Part shown: positions 9,516 through 22,303 of the stretch, one piece after another | Numbering within the stretch: the stretch's first letter is position 1 | Layout of the letters: every line of letters begins with the position of its first letter | Program-made: the position numbers and the translations under genes | Assembly (NCBI GenBank): GCA_009746045.1 | Contig: RPFO01000862.1 | Span: forward strand, 1-24,059 | From: Mesostigma viride | Taxonomy: Eukaryota; Streptophyta; Mesostigmatophyceae; Mesostigmatales; Mesostigmataceae | Length of the DNA: 24,059 nt | Reading direction: 5' to 3' | Notes under the pieces: generated by a model | The model's database searches: none | Seen by the model: the letters and a program-made list of their open reading frames with translations, nothing else | What the model was told of the DNA's origin: nothing

Positions 9516-10277
9516 CCCCCCCACACCCACGCATGCATGCTAGCCCACCCCCACACCCACGCATGCATGCTAGCCCCGGCCCCGGCCCCCCACACCCACG
9601 CATGCATGCTAGCCCCCCCCCACACCCACGCATGCATGCTAGCCCACACTCACACCCACGCATGCATGCTAGCCCACCCCCACACCCACGCATGCATGCT
9701 AGCCCCCCCACACACCCACGCATGCATGCCAGCCCCCCCACACACCCACGCATGCATGACCGCCCCCCCCACACCCACGCATGCATGCTAGCCCACCCCC
9801 ACACCCACGCATGCATGCTAGCCCCCCCACACACCCACGCATGGATGCCAGCCCCCACACACACCCACGCATGCATGACAGCCCCCCCACACACCCACGC
9901 ATGCATGCTAGCCCCCCACACACACCCACGCATGCATGCCAGCCCCCATACACACCCACGCATGCATGCCAGCCCCCCCCACACTTACGCATGCATGCTA
10001 GCCCCCCACACACACCCACGCATGCATGCCAGCCCCCCCCACACCCACGCATGCATGCCAGCCCCCCCCACACTTACGCATGCATGCTAGCCCCCCACAC
10101 ACACCCACGCATGCATGCCAGCCCCCCCCACACCCACGCATGCAGGCTAGCCCAACCCCACACCCACGCATGCATGCCAGCCCACCCCCACACCCACACG
10201 TGCATGCCAGCCCACCCCCACACCCACGCATGCATGCCAGCCCACCCCCACACCCACGCGTGCATGCCAGCCCACCC
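9516..10277 (+). repeat. 30-bp minisatellite with GCATGCATGC palindromes (left arm)
   Basis: About 25 units of roughly 30 bp have the form ACCCACGCATGCATGCTAGC followed by CCACCCCCAC or similar. Variants include GCCAGC for GCTAGC, ACACTTACGCATG for ACACCCACGCATG, and one CCCCGGCCCCGG insert. Unit order is the same in the right arm. Long open frames with His/Pro/Met-rich or Gly/Cys-rich translations run through it on both strands but only reflect the repeat. Confidence 0.95.
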
Positions 10278-10549
10278 CTAGCTTGAGCGTGCTTGTAAAG
10301 TTTTTGCATGGTTTATTAAAATGAGTGGAATATGTATTTATTGCATTAAATGTTAATTTTATTGATCATGAATGAAAATGGTCAACATTGCCGAAGTGCC
10401 CCTAAATTGCTCAATATTGTGTGCTCAAGAATTCAATGAGGATTGTCATCATGGAAACCCGCACAAATTCACGATTCCGGGCATGCATGTGAAAGTATCA
10501 AGAACAATTTTCAATTAAGAATGGTATCTCATTGTTCCATGAATCAATA
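10278..10549 (+). repeat. Unique AT-rich spacer between the two satellites (left arm)
   Basis: A 270-bp non-tandem segment with an exact inverted copy at 21251-21530. It contains AATGAGGATTGTCATCATGG at 10435-10454, a shortened unit of the neighbouring satellite in opposite orientation. Confidence 0.85.
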
Positions 10550-11104
10550 TGACTCCATGTACGTAGACAAGCCATGATGACCCCATGGGAGCCTGAATCC
10601 TCATCATTAAATACATAAATGCCACCCATGTACGTAGACGGGCCATGATGACACCAATGGAGCCTGAATCCTCATCATTAATTACATAAATGCCAACCAT
10701 GTACATACACGGGCAATGATGACACCATGGGAGCCTGAATCCTCATCATTAATTACATAAATGCCAACCATGTACGTAGGCCAGCCATGATGACACTGTG
10801 GGAGCCTGAATCCTCATCATTAATTTCATACATGCCAACAACACGTAGACGGGCCATAATGACACCACGGGAGCCTGAATCCTGATCATTTTTTTTTGAC
10901 ATCCATGTACGTAGGCCAGCCATGATGACACCATGGGAGCCTGAATCCTCATCATTTTTTTTCTGAGACATCCATGTACGTAGGCCAGCCATGATGACAC
11001 CATGGGAGCCTGAATCCTCATCATTTTTTTTCTGAGACATCCATGTACGTAGGCCAGCCATGATGACACCATGGGAGCCTGAATCCTCATCATTAAATAC
11101 ATAC

Positions 11105-12795
11105 ATGCCATCCATGTACGTAGACAGGCCATGACATCTGACACCATGGGAGCCTGAATCCTCATCATTTACTATTCCTTGACATCCATGTACGTAGACG
11201 GGCCATGATGACACCATGGGAGCCTGAATCCTCTTCATTTTTTTTTCTTTGACATCCATGTACATACGTAGGCCAGCCATGATGACACCAATGGAGCCTG
11301 AATCCTCATCATTAATTACATACATAAATGCCATGATCATCAATGACCCCATGGGAGCCTGAATCCTCATCATTAAATACATAAATGCCACGGTCCATGT
11401 ACGTAGACGGGCCATGATGACACCAATGGAGCCTGAATCCTCATCATTAATTACATAAATGCCAACCATGTACATACACGGGCAATGATGACACCATGGG
11501 AGCCTGAATCCTCATCATTAATTACATAAATGCCAACCATGTACGTAGGCCAGCCATGATGACACTATGGGAGCCTGAATCCTCATCATTAATTTCATAC
11601 ATGCCAACAACACGTAGACGGGCCATAATGACACCACGGGAGCCTGAATCCTCATCATTTTTTTTTCTTTGACATCCATGTACGTAGGCCAGCCATGATG
11701 ACACCATGGGAGCCTGAATCCTCATCATTTTTTTTCTGAGACATCCATGTACGTAGGCCAGCCATGATGACACCATGGGAGCCTGAATCCTCATCATTAA
11801 ATACATACATGCCATCCATGTACGTAGACAGGCCATGATGACACCATGGGAGCCTGAATCCTCATCATTTACTATTCCTTGACATCCATGTACGTAGACG
11901 GGCCATGATGACACCATGGGAGCCTGAATCCTCATCATTTTTTTTCTTTGACATCCATGTACATACGTAGGCCAGCCATGATGACACCAATGGAGCCTGA
12001 ATTCTCATCATTAATTACATACATGCCATCCATGTACGTAGACAGGCCATGACATCTGACACCATGGGAGCCTGAATCCTCATCATTTACTATTCCTTGA
12101 CATCCATGTACGTAGACGGGCCATGATGACACCATGGGAGCCTGAATCCTCATCATTTTTTTTTCTTTGACATCCATGTACATACGTAGGCCAGCCATGA
12201 TGACACCAATGGAGCCTGAATCCTCATCATTAATTACATACATAAATGCCAACCATGTACATACACGGGCAATGATGACACCAATGGAGCCTGAATCCTC
12301 ATCATTAATTACATAAATGCCAACCATGTACATACACGGGCAATGATGACACCATGGGAGCCTGAATCCTCATCATTTTTTTTTCTTTGACATCCATGTA
12401 CATACGTAGGCCAGCCATGATGACACCAATGGAGCCTGAATCCTCATCATTAATTACATACATGCCATCCATGTACGTAGACAAGCCATGATGACCCCAT
12501 GGGAGCCTGAATCCTCATCATTAATTACATACATGCCATCCATGTACGTAGACAGGCCATGATGACACCATGGGAGCCTGAATCCTCATCATTTACTATT
12601 CCTTGACATCCATGTACGTAGGCCAGCCATGAGACACCATGGGAGCCTGAATCCTCCTCATTAATTACATAAATGCCAACCATGTACGTAGACAAGCCAT
12701 GATGACCCCATGGGAGCCTGAATCCTCATCATTAATTACATAAATGCCATCCATGTACGTAGACGGGCCATGATGACACCATGGGAGCCTGAATC
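11105..12795 (+). repeat. Segmental duplication in the satellite, copy 1
   Basis: This block of about 1.7 kb repeats at 16565-18255 with a constant offset near 5,460. The rare landmark CCATGATCATCAATGACCCC is at 11331 and 16790. Differences are few (single bases, one extra T in a T-run, ATGACATCTGACACC versus ATGATGACACC at the left edge). Confidence 0.85.
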
Positions 12796-15700
12796 CTCAT
12801 CATTTACTATTCCTTGACATCCATGTACGTAGGCCAGCCATGGAGACACCATGGGAGCCTGAATCCTCCTCATTAATTACATAAATGCCAACCATGTACG
12901 TAGACAAGCCATGATGACCCATGGGAGCCTGAATCCTCATCATTAATTACATAAATGCCATCCATGTAGTAGACGGGCCATGATGACACCATGGGAGCCT
13001 GAATCCTCCTCATTAATTACATAAATGCCAACCATGTACGTAGACAAGCCATGATGACACCATGGGAGCCTGAATCCTCATCATTAATTACATAAATGCC
13101 ATCCATGTACGTAGACGGGCCATGATGACACCATGGGAGCCTGAATCCTCATCATTAATTACATAAATGCCAACCATGTACGTAGGCCAGCCATGGAGAC
13201 ACCATGGGAGCCTGAATCCTCATCATTAATTACATACATGCCAACATGTACGTAGACAAGCCATGATGACACCATGGGAGCCTGAATCCTCATCATTATT
13301 TATGACATCCATGTACGTAGGCCAGCCATGATGACACCATGGGAGCCTGAATCCTCATCATTTCTTTTTCTTTGACATCCATGTACGTAGGCCAGCCATG
13401 ATGACACCATGGGAGCCTGAATCCTCCTCATTAATTACATACATGCCATCCATGTACGTACAGCCATGATGACACCATGGGAGCCTGAATCCTCATCATT
13501 TACTATTCCTTGACATCCATGTACGTAGGCCAGCCATGAGACACCATGGGAGCCTGAATCCTCATCATTAATTACATAAATGCCAACCATGTACGTAGAC
13601 AAGCCATGATGACACCATGGGAGCCTGAATCCTCCTCATTAATTACATAAATGCCAACCATGTACGTAGACAAGCCATGATGACACCATGGGAGCCTGAA
13701 TCCTCATCATTAATTACATACATGCCATCCATGTACGTAGACAGCCATGATGACACCATGGGAGCCTGAATCCTCATCATTTACTATTCCTTGACATCCA
13801 TGTACGTAGGCCAGCCATGAGACACCATGGGAGCCTGAATCCTCCTCATTAATTACATAAATGCCAACCATGTACGTAGACAAGCCATGATGACCCATGG
13901 GAGCCTGAATCCTCATCATTAATTACATAAATGCCATCCATGTACGTAGACGGGCCATGATGACACCATGGGAGCCTGAATCCTCATCATTTACTATTCC
14001 TTGACATCCATGTACGTAGGCCAGCCATGGAGACACCATGGGAGCCTGAATCCTCATCATTAATTACATAAATGCCAACCATGTACGTAGACAAGCCATG
14101 ATGACACCATGGGAGCCTGAATCCTCTCATTAATTACATAAATGCCAACCATGTACGTAGACAGCCATGATGACACCATGGGAGCCTGAATCCTCCTCAT
14201 TAATTACATAAATGCCAACCATGTACGTAGACAAGCCATGATGACACCATGGGAGCCTGAATCCTCATCATTAATTACATAAATGCCATCCATGTACGTA
14301 GACGGGCCATGATGACACCATGGGAGCCTGAATCCTCATCATTAATTACATAAATGCCAACCATGTACGTAGGCCAGCCATGATGACACCATGGGAGCCT
14401 GAATCCTCATCATTAATTACATACATGCCAACATGTACGTAGACAGCCATGATGACACCATGGGAGCCTGAATCCTCATCATTATTATTTTGACATCCAT
14501 GTACGTAGGCCAGCCATGATGACACCATGGGAGCCTGAATCCTCATCATTTAATTCTTGACATCCATGTACGTAGACAGCCATGATGACACCATGGGAGC
14601 CTGAATCCTCTCATTATTTCATACATGCCATCCATGTACGTACAGGGCCATGATGACACCATGGGAGCCTGAATCCTCATCATTTACTATTCCTTGACAT
14701 CCATGTACGTAGGCCAGCCATGATGACACCATGGGAGCCTGAATCCTCATCATTAATTACATAAATGCCAACCATGTACGTAGACAGCCATGATGACACC
14801 ATGGGAGCCTGAATCCTCCTCATTAATTACATAAATGCCAACCATGTACGTAGACAGCCATGATGACACCATGGGAGCCTGAATCCTCATCATTAATTAC
14901 ATACATGCCATCCATGTACGTAGACAGCCATGATGACACCATGGGAGCCTGAATCCTCATCATTTACTATTCCTTGACATCCATGTACGTAGGCCAGCCA
15001 TGAGACACCATGGGAGCCTGAATCCTCCTCATTAATTACATAAATGCCAACCATGTACGTAGACAAGCCATGATGACACCATGGGAGCCTGAATCCTCAT
15101 CATTAATTACATAAATGCCATCCATGTACGTAGACGGGCCATGATGACACCATGGGAGCCTGAATCCTCATCATTAATTACTTGACATCCATGTACGTAG
15201 GCCAGCCATGATGACACCATGGGAGCCTGAATCCTCATCATTAATTACATAAATGCCAACCATGTACGTAGACAGCCATGATGACACCATGGGAGCCTGA
15301 ATCCTCATTAATTACATAAATGCCAACCATGTACGTAGACAGCCATGATGACACCATGGGAGCCTGAATCCTCATCATTAATTACATACATGCCATCCAT
15401 GTACGTAGACAGCCATGATGACACCATGGGAGCCTGAATCCTCATCATTTACTATTGACATCCATGTACGTAGGCCAGCCATGATGACACCATGGGAGCC
15501 TGAATCCTCATCATTTTACATAAATGCCAATCCATGTACGTAGACAGCCATGATGACACCATGGGAGCCTGAATCCTCATCATTTACATTCTTGACATCC
15601 ATGTACGTAGGCCAGCCATGATGACACCAATGGAGCCTGAATCCTCCTCATTAATTACATAAATGCCAACCATGTACGTAGACAGCCATGATGACACCAT

Positions 15701-16564
15701 GGGAGCCTGAATCCTCATCATTTACTATTCCTTGACATCCATGTACGTAGACGGGCCATGATGACACCATGGGAGCCTGAATCCTCATCATTTACTATTC
15801 CTTGACATCCATGTACGTAGGCCAGCCATGATGACACCAATGGAGCCTGAATCCCTCATCTTAATTCATTACATAAATGCCAACCATGTACGTAGACAGC
15901 CATGATGACACCATGGGAGCCTGAATCCTCATCATTTACTATTCCTTGACATCCATGTACGTAGGCCAGCCATGAGACACCATGGGAGCCTGAATCCTCT
16001 CATTAATTACATAAATGCCAACCATGTACGTAGACAAGCCATGATGACCATGGGAGCCTGAATCCTCATCATTAATTACATAAATGCCATCCATGTACGT
16101 AGACGGGCCATGATGACACCATGGGAGCCTGAATCCTCATCATTAATTACATAATGCCATCCATGTACGTAGACAGCCATGATGACACCATGGGAGCCTG
16201 AATCCTCATCATTAATTACATAAATGCCATCCATGTACGTAGACGGGCCATGATGACACCATGGGAGCCTGAATCCTCATCATTAATTACATAAATGCCA
16301 CCATGTACGTAGGCCAGCCATGATGACACCATGGGAGCCTGAATCCTCATCATTAATTACATACATGCCAACATGTACGTAGACGGGCCATGATGACACC
16401 ATGGGAGCCTGAATCCTCATCATTTTTTATGACATCCATGTACGTAGGCCAGCCATGATGACACCATGGGAGCCTGAATCCTCATCATTTTTTTTCTTGA
16501 CATCCATGTACGTAGGCCAGCCATGATGACACCATGGGAGCCTGAATCCTCCTCATTAATTACA

Positions 16565-18255
16565 TACATGCCATCCATGTACGTAGACAGGCCATGATGA
16601 CACCATGGGAGCCTGAATCCTCATCATTTACTATTCCTTGACATCCATGTACGTAGACGGGCCATGATGACACCATGGGAGCCTGAATCCTCATCATTTT
16701 TTTTTCTTTGACATCCATGTACATACGTAGGCCAGCCATGATGACACCAATGGAGCCTGAATCCTCATCATTAATTACATACATAAATGCCATGATCATC
16801 AATGACCCCATGGGAGCCTGAATCCTCATCATTAAATACATAAATGCCACGGTCCATGTACGTAGACGGGCCATGATGACACCAATGGAGCCTGAATCCT
16901 CATCATTAATTACATAAATGCCAACCATGTACATACACGGGCAATGATGACACCATGGGAGCCTGAATCCTCATCATTAATTACATAAATGCCAACCATG
17001 TACGTAGGCCAGCCATGATGACACTATGGGAGCCTGAATCCTCATCATTAATTTCATACATGCCAACAACACGTAGACGGGCCATAATGACACCACGGGA
17101 GCCTGAATCCTCATCATTTTTTTTTCTTTGACATCCATGTACGTAGGCCAGCCATGATGACACCATGGGAGCCTGAATCCTCATCATTTTTTTTCTGAGA
17201 CATCCATGTACGTAGGCCAGCCATGATGACACCATGGGAGCCTGAATCCTCATCATTAAATACATACATGCCATCCATGTACGTAGACAGGCCATGATGA
17301 CACCATGGGAGCCTGAATCCTCATCATTTACTATTCCTTGACATCCATGTACGTAGACGGGCCATGATGACACCATGGGAGCCTGAATCCTCATCATTTT
17401 TTTTTCTTTGACATCCATGTACATACGTAGGCCAGCCATGATGACACCAATGGAGCCTGAATTCTCATCATTAATTACATACATGCCATCCATGTACGTA
17501 GACAGGCCATGACATCTGACACCATGGGAGCCTGAATCCTCATCATTTACTATTCCTTGACATCCATGTACGTAGACGGGCCATGATGACACCATGGGAG
17601 CCTGAATCCTCATCATTTTTTTTTCTTTGACATCCATGTACATACGTAGGCCAGCCATGATGACACCAATGGAGCCTGAATCCTCATCATTAATTACATA
17701 CATAAATGCCAACCATGTACATACACGGGCAATGATGACACCAATGGAGCCTGAATCCTCATCATTAATTACATAAATGCCAACCATGTACATACACGGG
17801 CAATGATGACACCATGGGAGCCTGAATCCTCATCATTTTTTTTTTCTTTGACATCCATGTACATACGTAGGCCAGCCATGATGACACCAATGGAGCCTGA
17901 ATCCTCATCATTAATTACATACATGCCATCCATGTACGTAGACAAGCCATGATGACACCATGGGAGCCTGAATCCTCATCATTAATTACATACATGCCAT
18001 CCATGTACGTAGACAGGCCATGATGACACCATGGGAGCCTGAATCCTCATCATTTACTATTCCTTGACATCCATGTACGTAGGCCAGCCATGGAGACACC
18101 ATGGGAGCCTGAATCCTCCTCATTAATTACATAAATGCCAACCATGTACGTAGACAAGCCATGATGACCCCATGGGAGCCTGAATCCTCATCATTAATTA
18201 CATAAATGCCATCCATGTACGTAGACGGGCCATGATGACACCATGGGAGCCTGAA
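16565..18255 (+). repeat. Segmental duplication in the satellite, copy 2
   Basis: Second copy of 11105-12795. The shared order of about 24 variant units, including all rare ones, shows a block event rather than unit-by-unit convergence. Confidence 0.85.
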
Positions 18256-18601
18256 TCCTCCTCATTAATTACATAAATGCCAACCATGTACGTAGACAAG
18301 CCATGATGACACCATGGGAGCCTGAATCCTCATCATTTACTATTCCTTGACATCCATGTACGTAGGCCAGCCATGATGACACCAATGGAGCCTGAATCCT
18401 CCTCGTTAATTACATAAATGCCAACCATGTACGTAGACAAGCCATGATGACCCCATGGGAGCCTGAATCCTCATCATTTACTATTCCTTGACATCCATGT
18501 ACGTAGACGGGCCATGATGACACCATGGGAGCCTGAATCCTCATCATTTACTATTCCTTGACATCCATGTACGTAGGCCAGCCATGATGACACCAATGGA
18601 G

Positions 18602-18639
18602 CCTGAATCCTCTTCATTTTCTTAATGAGAGGATTCAGG
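18602..18639. repeat. Small inverted repeat inside the left satellite
   Basis: CCTGAATCCTCTTCATT is followed after about five bases by AATGAGAGGATTCAGG, forming a 16-bp stem with one unpaired base. It is the only place in the left array where unit sequence is seen in reverse orientation. Confidence 0.9.
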
Positions 18640-20212
18640 TTACATAAATGCCAACCATGTAGGTAGACAAGCCATGATGACACCATGGGAGCCTGAATCC
18701 TCATCATTAAATACATAAATGCCATCCATGTACGTAGGCCAGCCATGGAGACACCATGGGAGCCTGAATCCTCCTCATTAATTACATAAATGCCAACCAT
18801 GTACGTAGACAAGCCATGATGACACCATGGGAGCCTGAATCCTCATCATTTACTATTCCTTGACATCCATGTACGTAGGCCAGCCATGATGACACCAATG
18901 GAGCCTGAATCCTCCTCGTTAATTACATAAATGCCAACCATGTACGTAGACAAGCCATGATGACCCCATGGGAGCCTGAATCCTCATCATTTACTATTCC
19001 TTGACATCCATGTACGTAGACGGGCCATGATGACACCATGGGAGCCTGAATCCTCTTCATTAATTACATAAATGCCAACCATGTACGTAGACGGGCCATG
19101 ATGACACCATGGGAGCCTGAATCCTCATCATTTTTTTTATGAAACATCCATGTACGTAGGCCAGCCATGATGACACCATGGGAGCCTGAATCCTCATCAT
19201 TTTTTTTTCTTTGACATCCATGTACGTAGACGGGCCATGATGACACCATGGGAGCCTGAATCCTCATCATTAATTACATACATGCCATCCATGTACGTAC
19301 ACGGGCCATGATGACACCATGGGAGCCTGAATCCTCATCATTTACTATTCCTTGACATCCATGTACGTAGGCCAGCCATGGAGACACCATGGGAGCCTGA
19401 ATCCTCCTCGTTAATTACATAAATGCCAACCATGTACGTAGACAAGCCATGATGACCCCATGGGAGCCTGAATCCTCATCATTAATTACATAAATGCCAT
19501 TCATGTACGTAGGCCAGCCATGGAGACACCATGGGAGCCTGAATCCTCATCATTAATTACATACATGCCAACAATGTAGGTAGACAAGCCATGATGACAC
19601 CATGGGAGCCTGAATCCTCATCATTTATTTTATGAGACATCCATGTACGTAGGCCAGCCATGATGACACCATGGGAGCCTGAATCCTCATCATTTCTTTT
19701 TCTTTGACATCCATGTACGTAGGCCAGCCATGATGACACCATGGGAGCCTGAATCCTCCTCATTAATTACATACATGCCATCCATGTACGTACACGGGCC
19801 ATGATGACACCATGGGAGCCTGAATCCTCCTCATTTACTATTCCTTGACATCCATGTACGTAGGCCAGCCATGGAGACACCATGGGAGCCTGAATCCTCA
19901 TCATTAATTACATAAATGCCAACCATGTACGTAGACAAGCCATGATGACACCATGGGAGCCTGAATCCTCCTCATTAATTACATAAATGCCAACCATGTA
20001 CGTAGACAAGCCATGATGACACCATGGGAGCCTGAATCCTCATCATTAATTACATACATGCCATCCATGTACGTAGACAGGCCATGATGACACCATGGGA
20101 GCCTGAATCCTCATCATTTACTATTCCTTGACATCCATGTACGTAGGCCAGCCATGGAGACACCATGGGAGCCTGAATCCTCATCATTAAATACATAAAT
20201 GCCATCCATGTA

Positions 20213-21250
20213 ATTAATGATGAGGATTCAGGCTCCCATGGTGTCATCATGGCCCGTCTACGTACATGGATGTCAAGGAATAGTAAATGATGAGGATTCA
20301 GGCTCCCATGGTGTCATCATGGCTTGTCTACGTACATGGTTGGCATTTATGTAATTAACGAGGAGGATTCAGGCTCCCATAATGTCTCCATGGCTGGCCT
20401 ACGTACATGGATGTCAAGGAATAGTAAATGATGAGGATTCAGGCTCCCATGGTGTCATCATGGCCCGTCTACGTACATGGATGGCATGTATGTAATTAAT
20501 GATGAGGATTCAGGCTCCCATGGTGTCATCATGGCCCGTCTACGTATATGGATGTCAAAGAAAAAAAAATGACGAGGATTCAGGCTCCCATGGTGTCATC
20601 ATGGCTGGCCTACGTACATGGATGTCTCATAAAAAAAATGATGAGGATTCAGGCTCCCATGGTGTCATCATGGCCCGTCTACGTACATGGTTGGCATTTA
20701 TGTAATTAATGATGAGGATTCAGGCTCCCATGGTGTCATCATGGCCTGTCTACGTACATGGATGGCATGTATGTATTTAATGATGAGGATTCAGGCTCCC
20801 ATGGTGTCATCATGGCTGGCCTACGTACATGGATGTCTCAGAAAAAAAATGTGGAGGATTCAGGCTCCCATGGTGTCATCATGGCTGGCCTACGTACATG
20901 GATGTCTCATAAAATAAATGATGAGGATTCAGGCTCCCGTGGTGTCATTATGGCCCGTCTACGTGTTGTTGGCATGTATGAAATTAATGATGAGGATTCA
21001 GGCTCCCATAGTGTCATCATGGCTGGCCTACGTACATGGTTGGCATTTATGTATTTAATGATGAGGATTCAGGCTCCCATGGTGTCATCATGGCTTGTCT
21101 ATGTACATGGTTGGCATTTATGTAATTAATGATGAGGATTCAGGCTCCATTGGTGTCATCATGGCCCGTCTACGTACATGGGTGGCATTTATGTATTTAA
21201 TGATGAGGATTTAGGCTCCCATGGGGTCATCATGGCTTGTCTACGTACAT
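20213..21250 (-). repeat. Satellite array in inverted orientation, about 15 units
   Basis: From 20213 the same unit appears as its reverse complement (AATGATGAGGATTCAGGCTC then CCATGGTGTCATCATGG). The last units next to the right spacer match the first units of the left array in order, including rare variants such as the linker containing CAACAACACGTAG. Confidence 0.97.
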
Positions 21251-21530
21251 GGAGTCATATTGATTCATGGAACAATGAGATACCATTCTTAATTGAAAAT
21301 TGTTCTTGATACTTTCACATGCATGCCCGGAATCGTGAATTTGTGCGGGTTTCCATGATGACAATCCTCATTGAATTCTTGAGCACACAATATTGAGCAA
21401 TTTAGGGGCACTTCGGCAATGTTGACCATTTTCATTCATGATCAATAAAATTAACATTTAATGCAATAAATACATATTCCACTCATTTTAATAAACCATG
21501 CAAAAACTTTACAAGCACGCTCAAGCTAGG

Positions 21531-22303
21531 GGTGGGCTGGCATGCACGCGTGGGTGTGGGGGTGGGCTGGCATGCATGCGTGGGTGTGGGGGTGGGCTGG
21601 CATGCACGTGTGGGTGTGGGGGTGGGCTGGCATGCATGCGTGGGTGTGGGGTTGGGCTAGCCTGCATGCGTGGGTGTGGGGGGGGCTGGCATGCATGCGT
21701 GGGTGTGTGTGGGGGGCTAGCATGCATGCGTAAGTGTGGGGGGGGCTGGCATGCATGCGTGGGTGTGGGGGGGGGCTGGCATGCATGCGTGGGTGTGTGT
21801 GGGGGGCTAGCATGCATGCGTAAGTGTGGGGGGGGCTGGCATGCATGCGTGGGTGTGTATGGGGGCTGGCATGCATGCGTGGGTGTGTGTGGGGGGCTAG
21901 CATGCATGCGTGGGTGTGTGGGGGGGCTGTCATGCATGCGTGGGTGTGTGTGGGGGCTGGCATCCATGCGTGGGTGTGTGGGGGGGCTAGCATGCATGCG
22001 TGGGTGTGGGGGTGGGCTAGCATGCATGCGTGGGTGTGGGGGGGGGCGGTCATGCATGCGTGGGTGTGTGGGGGGGCTGGCATGCATGCGTGGGTGTGTG
22101 GGGGGGCTAGCATGCATGCGTGGGTGTGGGGGTGGGCTAGCATGCATGCGTGGGTGTGAGTGTGGGCTAGCATGCATGCGTGGGTGTGGGGGGGGCTAGC
22201 ATGCATGCGTGGGTGTGGGGGGGCCGGGGCCGGGGCTAGCATGCATGCGTGGGTGTGGGGGTGGGCTAGCATGCATGCGTGGGTGTGGGGGGGGGCTAGC
22301 ACG
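21531..22303 (-). repeat. 30-bp minisatellite (right arm, inverted copy)
   Basis: Reverse complement of the left-arm array with the same succession of variant units. On the + strand it is G-rich, with runs of three to nine G separated by one to a few bases. Confidence 0.95.

Larger units (their letters stand above)
8294..10549 (+). repeat. Left inverted arm of the foldback element
   Basis: This pairs with 21251-23513 read in reverse complement. From outside to inside it holds a unique segment (8294 to about 9515), a C-rich minisatellite (about 9516-10277) and a unique AT-rich spacer (10278-10549). From 8940 inward I saw no base substitution against the right arm, only small differences in poly-C length. 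Outside 8940 there are frequent substitutions and small indels. Confidence 0.9.
10550..20212 (+). repeat. Main satellite array, about 140 units of about 70 bp
   Basis: Each unit has a near-constant core of about 50 bp: CATGTACGTAG, then a short variable tetramer region (ACGGGCC, GCCAGCC, ACAAGCC, ACAGGCC), then ATGATGACACCATGGGAGCC and TGAATCCTCATCATT. A variable linker of about 15-25 bp of a few types follows: AATTACATAAATGCCAACC, AATTACATACATGCCATCC, TACTATTCCTTGACATCC, or a T-run ending CTTTGACATCC or CTGAGACATCC. Units counted over 12601-13800 average about 70 bp. Linker and core types recur in runs, which indicates higher-order repeats. Several - strand open frames of 60-270 codons cross it only because the unit lacks stops in some frames. 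Confidence 0.97.

Noticed and set aside
9501-10309. Long His/Pro/Met-rich and Gly/Cys-rich open frames on both strands (also at 21498-22392)
   Set aside because: They follow the 30-bp minisatellite, a multiple of three, so all frames lack stops. No non-repeat coding sequence is joined to them.
10550-20212. CRISPR-like array of constant repeats with variable linkers
   Set aside because: Linkers are a few recurring types, not unique spacers; there are no cas genes, and the context is eukaryotic.
10753-21129. Repetitive open frames of 60-270 codons with NDEDSGSHGVIMAGLRTW-type repeats
   Set aside because: They arise from the 70-bp satellite read in more than one frame. Unit lengths vary without regard to frame, and the frames stop at random.
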